A model generated the notes under the pieces. It was given only the letters and a program-made list of their open reading frames with translations. It searched no databases and had not been told where the DNA came from. A stretch of DNA of 5,792 bases from Rickettsiales bacterium (GTDB lineage Bacteria > Pseudomonadota > Alphaproteobacteria > Rickettsiales > UBA1997): assembly GCA_947455845.1 (NCBI GenBank), contig CANGQE010000088.1:1-5792 (forward strand), read 5' to 3'. Position numbers and translations under genes: made by a program. Numbering within the stretch: position 1 is the stretch's first letter; each line of letters starts with the position of its first letter. Below, piece after piece: positions 1 to 4,641 of this stretch.

Positions 1-89
1 TAAGCAAGGTAGCAGGAACCTTAGGTAGGTCTTGACTCCGCTCGACCAGCGGGCTTGTTTAGGTCTTCACGACGGGGTCCAGTTGACAC
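1..89. repeat. Possible palindromic-repeat fragment upstream of rho
   Basis: This non-coding block is richer in G+C than the genes. It contains a small hairpin CCGCT-cgacc-AGCGG (38-52) and two direct copies of TAGGTCTT (26-33 and 60-67). Its right edge reads CGGGGTCCAGTTGACAC, which resembles CGGGGTCCACTTCGTCAC in the large palindromic element after rho (2027-2044). I infer that it is a partial or diverged member of the same intergenic repeat class. The shared core is short, so this remains tentative. The left end may be cut by the window edge. Confidence 0.35.
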
Positions 90-125
90 GGTAAAAATAT
101 TTTCTTGAAGTAGCAAGTAAAGCGC

Positions 126-154
126 TTGACACCAAAAAATCGCCTCACTACAAA
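126..154 (+). promoter_or_regulatory. Candidate sigma70 promoter for rho
   Basis: A perfect -35 hexamer TTGACA lies at 126-131, followed by a 17-base spacer and a -10-like TACAAA at 149-154 (4 of 6 consensus positions). This would start transcription near 161 and leave a 5' leader of about 120 bases before the rho ATG. A second TTGACA at 83-88 has no acceptable -10 at normal spacing and sits at the edge of the repeat-like block. The call rests on consensus matching only. Confidence 0.45.
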
Positions 155-237
155 GCGAGACCTCTTTATTTTGATGTTCACACATCTCAGCAGCAGTTCT
201 TAAAAAATTCTCGCTTTTAATAGATTTTCTACCGAAG

Positions 238-299
238 TTCCTAAAAACAACTTCACCAACCAAACCAACCAATCACTAAATGTCTTCAAAACTAACTTT
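238..299 (+). promoter_or_regulatory. C-rich, G-poor rho leader, rut-like
   Basis: In these 62 bases I count 19 C and a single G, and that G belongs to the rho start codon. Such unstructured, C-over-G-biased RNA is what Rho binds at rut sites. rho is known to be autoregulated by attenuation in its leader in Escherichia coli. I infer that this leader could let Rho terminate its own transcript early. The same composition also means there is no Shine-Dalgarno sequence ahead of the ATG, so initiation probably relies on an unstructured leader. Confidence 0.4.
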
Positions 300-1923
300 G
301 CGTTACGGTGCTAACTCCGATCAGAATCAAGGTCAACAAGCTGGCAATCAGCCATCTCAAACTCAAGGCAATCAGGCTGAAATAGCAAAGCCTCAAAGTA
401 ATCCAGATCAGAATTTTAATCAAAGTCCAGCTCCGGTTCATACTGGAATACGCTTGCATACCGGTAATTTAATTAGCCGTGGTAATCAATCAGGTGGATC
501 TGTTCCGCAATTTGGTAGCGGACAATCAACAACTTTTTCTCCTCCAGCTGCAGCAGCTTCAGTTGCGGCATCTGACGATTACGATGATGAAGATCAAGTT
601 GGCGGTCGTTTTGAAAATCGTCGCAATATTTTAAATGTTGCTAGCGGTAGCGGTAAAACTCTCGAACTTAAAGCTTTAAAAACTAAATCAGCTGAAAGCT
701 TGATTGACGTGGCTAAAGAGAATGGTTTGGACAATATCGGCGACTTTGGTAGACAAGATATTATCTACCACATCTTAAAGAATTTCTCTGACCAAAATCC
801 GGAAAATGTAATTATCGGTGAAGGTGTTTTGGAAGTTTTGGAAGATGGCTTCGGATTTTTAAGAGCTCCTGAAACCAATTATTTCCCTGGATCAGACGAT
901 ATTTACGTTTCACCAAGTCAAATCAAAAGATTTGGACTACGTACGGGGGACACCATTAAAGGCCAAATTCGTGCCCCGAAAAAAGGTGAAAGATATTTCG
1001 CCTTACTACGTGTAACTGAAGTGAATTTGGGTTCTCCTGACAAAATCAGAAATCGCGTTTTATTCGACGATTTAACCCCACTTTACCCACAAAAAAAGCT
1101 TACTCTTGAAGAAGATAAGCCAATGAATGGCGACATTAGTACGCGTATCATTGACATGGTTTCGCCTCTAGGAAAAGGACAACGTGCTTTGATTGTAGCG
1201 CCTCCTCGTACTGGTAAAACTTCTTTGATGCAAAATATTGCTCACGCTATTACCAGCAATCACCCTGAAGTTATTTTGTTGGTATTGCTAATTGATGAAC
1301 GTCCGGAAGAAGTAACTGACATGATTCGTACTGTGAAAGGCGAAGTTGTGAGTTCAACTTTTGATGAACCGGCAACCCGTCACGTGCAGCTTGCAGAAAT
1401 GGTAATCGAAAAAGCCCGTCGTTTGGTTGAAGCCAAAAAAGATGTAGTGATTTTATTAGACTCAATCACTCGTTTGGCGCGTGCTTACAATACCGTAATT
1501 CCTTCATCAGGTAAAGTTTTGACGGGAGGGGTAGATTCCAACGCCCTACAAAAACCAAAAAGATTTTTCGGTGCTGCTCGTAATATTGAAGAGGGCGGTT
1601 CTCTTACCATAATTGCTACAGCCTTGGTTGATACCGGCTCAAGAATGGATGAAGTAATCTTTGAAGAGTTTAAAGGAACCGGTAACTCGGAAATTATTTT
1701 AGATCGTAAGATCGCTGAAAAAAGAATCTTCCCAGCAATTGACATCACTAAGTCAGGCACCAGAAAAGAAGAATTGTTGCTTGATCGCGCTACTCTTTCA
1801 AAAATCTGGATGCTACGTAGAATCGTTAATCCAATGAGCTCAATTGATGCAATGGAATTCTTGCTACACAAAATTGAGAGTACTAAAACAAATGAAGAGT
1901 TCTTTAAGTCGATGAATAGTTAG
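280..1923 (+). CDS. rho: Transcription termination factor Rho with long N-terminal extension
   Basis: This is the hexameric RNA-dependent ATPase and helicase that ends transcription. From about residue 128 the protein aligns with E. coli Rho from its first residue: the N-terminal helical domain (LKALKTKSAESLIDV, 130-144), the primary RNA-binding cold-shock-like fold with DGFGFLR (189-195), and DDIYVSPSQIKRF (206-218). The ATPase core has Walker A APPRTGKT (307-314), the catalytic-Glu region LIDERPEEV (337-345), Walker B VVILLDSITR (389-398), the Q-loop segment around 415-430, and the arginine-bearing DRKIAEKRIFP (475-485). The core is about 420 residues, the family's usual length. Residues 1-127 are extra: Q/N-rich (18 of residues 11-50), then Ala/Ser-rich, then acidic (DDYDDED, 99-105), and so probably disordered. 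The ATG directly follows an in-frame TAA, and the next in-frame ATG lies inside the core, so the start is secure despite the lack of a Shine-Dalgarno sequence. Confidence 0.98.
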   Translation: MSSKLTLRYGANSDQNQGQQAGNQPSQTQGNQAEIAKPQSNPDQNFNQSPAPVHTGIRLHTGNLISRGNQSGGSVPQFGSGQSTTFSPPAAAASVAASDDYDDEDQVGGRFENRRNILNVASGSGKTLELKALKTKSAESLIDVAKENGLDNIGDFGRQDIIYHILKNFSDQNPENVIIGEGVLEVLEDGFGFLRAPETNYFPGSDDIYVSPSQIKRFGLRTGDTIKGQIRAPKKGERYFALLRVTEVNLGSPDKIRNRVLFDDLTPLYPQKKLTLEEDKPMNGDISTRIIDMVSPLGKGQRALIVAPPRTGKTSLMQNIAHAITSNHPEVILLVLLIDERPEEVTDMIRTVKGEVVSSTFDEPATRHVQLAEMVIEKARRLVEAKKDVVILLDSITRLARAYNTVIPSSGKVLTGGVDSNALQKPKRFFGAARNIEEGGSLTIIATALVDTGSRMDEVIFEEFKGTGNSEIILDRKIAEKRIFPAIDITKSGTRKEELLLDRATLSKIWMLRRIVNPMSSIDAMEFLLHKIESTKTNEEFFKSMNS

Positions 1924-1976
1924 TTAATTTATTCGCATCGTTCTTAAAAATAATTACGATCAAAAGTTTTTCAAAG

Positions 1977-2112
1977 ATCTCTCCCCCTTGTTCCTACGGG
2001 CACTTCGTGTTACCCCTCACTTGCTGCGGGGTCCACTTCGTCACGCAATAACAACTACCGTGTTTCGCGGTGGACCCCGCAGCAAGTGCGGGGTGACACA
2101 ACGGGGAGAGAT
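1977..2112. repeat. 136-base GC-rich palindromic (REP/MITE-like) element
   Basis: Two nested inverted repeats form one long hairpin. The outer arms 1977-1991 and 2098-2112 match at 14 of 15 positions (ATCTCTCCCC...). The inner arms 2011-2036 and 2070-2095 match at 24 of 26. Each inner arm is itself a small hairpin; the right one is CCCCGCA-gcaag-TGCGGGG. The left side carries about 19 extra bases (1992-2010), and CACTTCGT occurs twice (2001-2008 and 2034-2041). It lies 53 bases after the rho stop. No T-run follows, so it is not a classic intrinsic terminator, although such a stem could protect the rho mRNA 3' end. No clear target-site duplication is visible at its borders. Similar palindromic elements are common between genes in host-associated alphaproteobacteria. 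Membership in a genome-wide family is inferred. Confidence 0.75.
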
Positions 2113-2132
2113 TTTAGATAAATTTAGAAGAT

Positions 2133-2157
2133 AGTAAGCTTTTAAGTCTTACTTTTT
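2133..2157 (+). terminator. Weak AT-rich hairpin with T-run after rho
   Basis: AGTAAG (2133-2138) can pair with CTTACT (2148-2153), and the T-run extends to 2157. The stem is only six base pairs and mostly A-T, so termination would be weak. It lies between the palindromic element and the lipoprotein gene and is the only hairpin with a T-run in this gap. I could not find a convincing promoter for the lipoprotein gene between here and 2185, so either one is hidden or there is read-through from rho. Confidence 0.25.
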
Positions 2158-2184
2158 AAGTTACTAAATTCGATACAGAAAATC

Positions 2185-3165
2185 ATGAAGCAGCTAAATA
2201 AATTTTTTCTTCCTCTGATCGTTTTACTTATCCTCGTTTCTTGCATCGCAAGGCAAATTCCCTTGCAAACTTTATCTAATCAAGAAGGCAATCTAAAAAC
2301 CCAAGGTGGGTACGATTCTTATTTAGCCTTAGAGTATCTAGCTTTTGCGCGTAGTTTAGAATCGGTGAAAGATGGAAGGAATTCTGAATATTTTGCTGAA
2401 AAAGGTCTTGCTGCTTCTCGTGGCAAAGAAGTTGTTCCGGAAAGTCCGATTAAGTGGAAAGCTGATCCGGCACAAATGGAAGAAATGGTGTTGATGCAAA
2501 AAAGATTGGAAATGGTGCTCGACACCTCGCACATGAAATTTTATCTACCAATTCAACTGGCTCATTTAACTTATCTTTACGATTGCTGGATTAGCCGTGA
2601 GTCTAAAGCAGTGTTCCGTGCTTCAGAATTAGCACAATGTAGAACCAGATTTAATAAGCTGTTGGATGAAGTTGAGCATTACATCGAGGACTCAAAAAAA
2701 GATAACCAACCTAAAGTTACAATTACCGAGCCTAAGTTTGAGCGTTTTGAAATTCTCTTTGATTTAAATAACGCTAAATTTAACGACAAGGCTAATAAAG
2801 ATTTAGTGGAGCTGTTAAAATATTTAAAAACCCTAAGCGGCAATTTCCGTATTCTGGTGGTGGGTAATGCCGATCAAACCGGTAAGATACTTTACAACGA
2901 AAACTTGGCATTTAAGCGGGCGGAACTGGTCAAAAATTATTTGATAAAAAATGGGGTATTTGAAGAATTAATTGAGATACGATCAGTGGGAGAAGACTTC
3001 CCTGACATCATTACGAAAAATGGTATTCAACAACAAGCTAACCGTAGCGTGGGAGTTTACGTTTTGAAAAATTTAAACTCTTTTGCTGATTTTCCACTGC
3101 CTCTAATTGAAAATAATGTTTATTACGATGAGATTACGAAGGCACGTAAAGCGCGGGGTTTGTAA
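2185..3165 (+). CDS. Outer-membrane lipoprotein with C-terminal OmpA peptidoglycan-binding domain
   Basis: The N-terminus is a lipoprotein signal: Lys-containing n-region, hydrophobic stretch (residues 7-17), and lipobox LVSC with the acylated Cys at 20. Residues about 40-170 are a helical domain with motifs such as YLALEYLAFA (46-55), FAEKGLAA (70-77) and YDCW (132-135); these resemble the N-terminal half of an OmpA-domain lipoprotein family widespread in alphaproteobacteria. Residues about 186-294 form the OmpA-like fold: the ILFDL strand, GNADQTG (227-233), then LAFKRAELVKNYL (241-253) and ANRSV (285-289). Asp230 and Arg245 sit where OmpA/Pal domains bind meso-diaminopimelate, so peptidoglycan binding is probably intact. 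The likely role is linking outer membrane to cell wall from the periplasmic side. It resembles Pal but is longer, and no tol genes are nearby, so I give no symbol. The stop codon overlaps the proB start. No strong Shine-Dalgarno sequence precedes the ATG. Confidence 0.88.
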   Translation: MKQLNKFFLPLIVLLILVSCIARQIPLQTLSNQEGNLKTQGGYDSYLALEYLAFARSLESVKDGRNSEYFAEKGLAASRGKEVVPESPIKWKADPAQMEEMVLMQKRLEMVLDTSHMKFYLPIQLAHLTYLYDCWISRESKAVFRASELAQCRTRFNKLLDEVEHYIEDSKKDNQPKVTITEPKFERFEILFDLNNAKFNDKANKDLVELLKYLKTLSGNFRILVVGNADQTGKILYNENLAFKRAELVKNYLIKNGVFEELIEIRSVGEDFPDIITKNGIQQQANRSVGVYVLKNLNSFADFPLPLIENNVYYDEITKARKARGL

Positions 3166-4280
3166 TGATTTTAGATTTAGAAAACAAAAAAAAATTGGTG
3201 ATTAAAATCGGCTCCTCCTTGCTGGTTGAAGAAGGAAAATTGCGGGAAAAATGGTTAAAAAACTTCACCGCCGATATTGCCGATTTAGTTAAAAAAGATT
3301 TTCAAATTACGATTGTTTCATCGGGTGCGATTGCTCTTGGGCGCTCTGTTTTAAAGGTGGGACATCGCAAACTTTCTCTCGAAGAAAAGCAGGCGGCAGC
3401 GGCGATTGGGCAAATTCAATTAATGAGTTTCTACCGCGATTTTTTTAAAAAATTAGATTTGGATGTAGCGCAAATTTTACTTACGGCAGCCGATTGCAAC
3501 AGTCGCGAGCGCTATTTAAATTCTAAAAACACCATTGAAACCTTGCTCAAGCATCAGGTGATTCCGATCATTAATGAAAATGATTCGGTGGCGGTGGATG
3601 AAATAAAAATTGGCGACAATGACCGGCTGGCAGCGCGCGTGGCTCAGATGATTTCAGCGGATGTGATGATTTTATTTTCCGACATTGATGGGCTTTACGA
3701 CAAAAATCCCAAAACCGAAAAATCAGCGCAGCTAATTCACGAAGTTTTGGAAATTACCAAAGAAATTGAAAACATGGCCGGAGGAGCGGGGTCTATAGTT
3801 GGAACAGGTGGAATGATTACTAAAATTCTGGCGGCAAAAATGCTGGTTAATGCCGGTTGCGAAACAATTATTACCAATGGCATTACCGACAATGCTTTAA
3901 AAAAATTAGTCGAAGGAAAACAAAATTTTACAATTTTTCGTGGCCGCAAAAAATCATCGAAATCGCGCCAGAATTGGCTTTCAGGGTTTCTCAATGCCAA
4001 AGGAGAAGTGATTGTAAATAACTGCGCTAAAGAAGCTTTGCGTAGTAAAAAAATCAGTCTACTGCCAATTGGGGCTGTGGCGATAAAGGGTAAATTTGAG
4101 AAAGGTGATGCAGTTTTTGTAAAGGATGAAGAAGGTAATCACATTGCTAGCGGAATCAGTAACTACGCTGCAGCAGATGCTAAAAGAATTTTAGAAAAAA
4201 ATTCGAAAGAGGTGAGGGAGATTTTAGGTAGCTCAGCTAAGAAGGAACTGATTCACGCGGATAATTTGGTGGTGGTTTAA
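3165..4280 (+). CDS. proB: Glutamate 5-kinase with C-terminal PUA domain
   Basis: This cytosolic enzyme phosphorylates glutamate to gamma-glutamyl phosphate with ATP, the first and feedback-controlled step of proline synthesis. The amino-acid-kinase domain (about 10-260) has VIKIGSSLL with Lys14, VSSGAIALG with Ser53, INENDSVAVDE with Asp140, GDNDRL with Asn152 and Asp153, and VGTGGMITK with Lys220. These match E. coli Lys10, Ser50, Asp137, Asn149, Asp150 and Lys217, so the active site looks complete. A PUA domain follows (about 277-371; GEVIVNNCAKEAL, then LLPIGAVAIKGKF). The length of 371 is close to the 367 of E. coli. The ATG overlaps the preceding stop codon as TAATG, and GGGG at 3155-3158 may serve as a weak ribosome-binding site, so translation is probably coupled to the lipoprotein gene. 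proA, often adjacent in other bacteria, does not follow within the window. Confidence 0.97.
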   Translation: MILDLENKKKLVIKIGSSLLVEEGKLREKWLKNFTADIADLVKKDFQITIVSSGAIALGRSVLKVGHRKLSLEEKQAAAAIGQIQLMSFYRDFFKKLDLDVAQILLTAADCNSRERYLNSKNTIETLLKHQVIPIINENDSVAVDEIKIGDNDRLAARVAQMISADVMILFSDIDGLYDKNPKTEKSAQLIHEVLEITKEIENMAGGAGSIVGTGGMITKILAAKMLVNAGCETIITNGITDNALKKLVEGKQNFTIFRGRKKSSKSRQNWLSGFLNAKGEVIVNNCAKEALRSKKISLLPIGAVAIKGKFEKGDAVFVKDEEGNHIASGISNYAAADAKRILEKNSKEVREILGSSAKKELIHADNLVVV

Positions 4281-4324
4281 CAGGATCTATTTTGTAACTT
4301 TAACCTGACACTTTTTCCCCAATT

Positions 4325-4346
4325 GTCGCCGACGTCGGCGACTTTT
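4325..4346 (+). terminator. Rho-independent terminator of the lipoprotein-proB unit
   Basis: GTCGCCGACGTCGGCGAC (4325-4342) is a perfect 18-base palindrome that can fold into a seven-pair GC-rich stem with an ACGT loop, followed directly by TTTT (4343-4346). It begins 45 bases after the proB stop. The T-run is short, but the strong stem and position fit an intrinsic terminator. The T-run also forms the left edge of the next palindrome. Confidence 0.7.
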
Positions 4347-4358
4347 ACTCGAGTAAAA
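4343..4358. repeat. Perfect 16-base palindrome abutting the terminator
   Basis: TTTTACTC followed by GAGTAAAA is fully self-complementary and begins on the first base after the 18-base palindrome. As RNA it would give a weak six-pair stem with a TCGA loop. As DNA it is a plausible dimeric regulator site. It could alternatively be part of a composite terminator or of a small repeat. Function is not shown by the sequence. Confidence 0.55.
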
Positions 4359-4378
4359 TCCTCTCCAGCATTGGCTCT

Positions 4379-4418
4379 AAAAAAATATTTTTTTTAAATT
4401 AAGAGAAAATCATAAAAT
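4379..4418 (+). promoter_or_regulatory. A/T-tract palindrome and promoter-like TAAAAT box
   Basis: Seven A, then TA, then seven or more T make a perfect 16-base palindrome at 4379-4394. Such tracts bend DNA and can act as UP-like elements or as a weak bidirectional terminator. TAAAAT at 4413-4418 matches the -10 consensus at five of six positions, but the sequence 17 bases upstream is only TTTTTT, so the -35 is poor. A transcript from here would lead into the Shine-Dalgarno and ATG at 4445-4459. Confidence 0.3.
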
Positions 4419-4444
4419 AAAAACATTCCTAGTGGCGCTATTTT

Positions 4445-4453
4445 GAGGTAGGA
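4445..4453 (+). promoter_or_regulatory. Ribosome-binding site ahead of an ATG whose frame is broken
   Basis: GAGGTAGGA (4445-4453) lies just before ATG at 4457-4459, with GAGG spaced eight bases from it. It is the clearest Shine-Dalgarno sequence in the window, yet the frame it serves reads only MKINNGWTS and stops at 4484-4486. A second ATG at 4470 opens a 16-codon frame (MAGHLKVTNL...) ending at 4520. This site is probably the original start of the downstream LRR gene, now disconnected from it; a short leader peptide is the alternative. Confidence 0.45.
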
Positions 4454-4456
4454 ATA

Positions 4457-4641
4457 ATGAAGATTAATAATGGCTGGACATCTTAAAGTGACCAATCTCA
4501 AATCGGCGGTTACTACTTGAAACTGTAAAAAGAATTAAAGATGAATCACTCTCTCTGCATAGCTTTACTGATTTGAATCGAAAACATTTTTAAGAACGCT
4601 TTATTAAGCAGCTCTTCACAAACTTTTATTACATTCAGAAA
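4457..4641 (+). pseudogene. Probable decayed 5' end of the LRR/NEL-like gene
   Basis: From 4492 to 4590 the frame of the downstream LRR gene is open and reads like protein (LETVKRIKDESLSLHSFTDL, 4516-4575). It is closed by a single TAA at 4591-4593 and then continues open (ERFIKQLFTNFYYIQK, 4594-4641) into the LRR coding region. The well-placed ATG at 4457 is in a different frame. One nonsense codon plus one or more frame changes would therefore explain why the LRR gene has no ATG. The alternative is that this is simply untranslated leader. Intact homologues are needed to decide. Confidence 0.4.

Larger units (their letters stand above)
4281..4641. other. Intergenic region between proB and the LRR gene
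   Basis: This 361-base stretch has no intact gene on either strand. In order it holds the probable proB terminator (4325-4346), an adjoining perfect palindrome (4343-4358), an A-run/T-run palindrome (4379-4394), a TAAAAT box, a good Shine-Dalgarno sequence with an ATG (4445-4459), and an apparent remnant of the 5' end of the LRR gene. It marks the change from conserved housekeeping genes to accessory sequence. Confidence 0.8.

Noticed and set aside
83..111. TTGACA at 83-88 as the main rho promoter
   Set aside because: The bases 15 to 18 positions downstream (around TTGAAG or TGAAGT) do not resemble TATAAT, whereas the TTGACA at 126 has a usable -10 at exactly 17 bases.
21..272. An 83-codon open frame on the minus strand upstream of rho
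   Set aside because: It starts at TTG (complement of 270-272) inside the C-rich rho leader, runs across the likely promoter and the repeat-like block, and its residues show no recognisable family. Its first codons (VGLVGEVV) simply mirror the CCAAC-rich leader.
640..660. GSGKT in the Rho extension (residues 123-127) as a second P-loop
   Set aside because: The full Walker A pattern needs Gly or Ala five residues before the GK, and here that residue is Val120. The true Walker A is at residues 307-314.
1485..1871. A 128-codon minus-strand frame inside rho, with a smaller one at 1271-1465
   Set aside because: Both lie wholly antisense to the conserved Rho ATPase core and show no domain features; they are shadows of that gene.
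1977..2112. CRISPR array or tRNA in the palindromic region
   Set aside because: There is only one inverted pair with no regularly spaced direct repeats or spacers, and no cloverleaf or TTC-type T-arm sequence could be read.
2319..2534. A 71-codon minus-strand frame inside the lipoprotein gene
   Set aside because: It is fully antisense to the conserved helical domain of the lipoprotein and has no supporting start signal.
3737..4000. An 87-codon minus-strand frame inside proB
   Set aside because: It is antisense to the glutamate-kinase active-site region, which is clearly coding on the + strand, and it has no motifs of its own.
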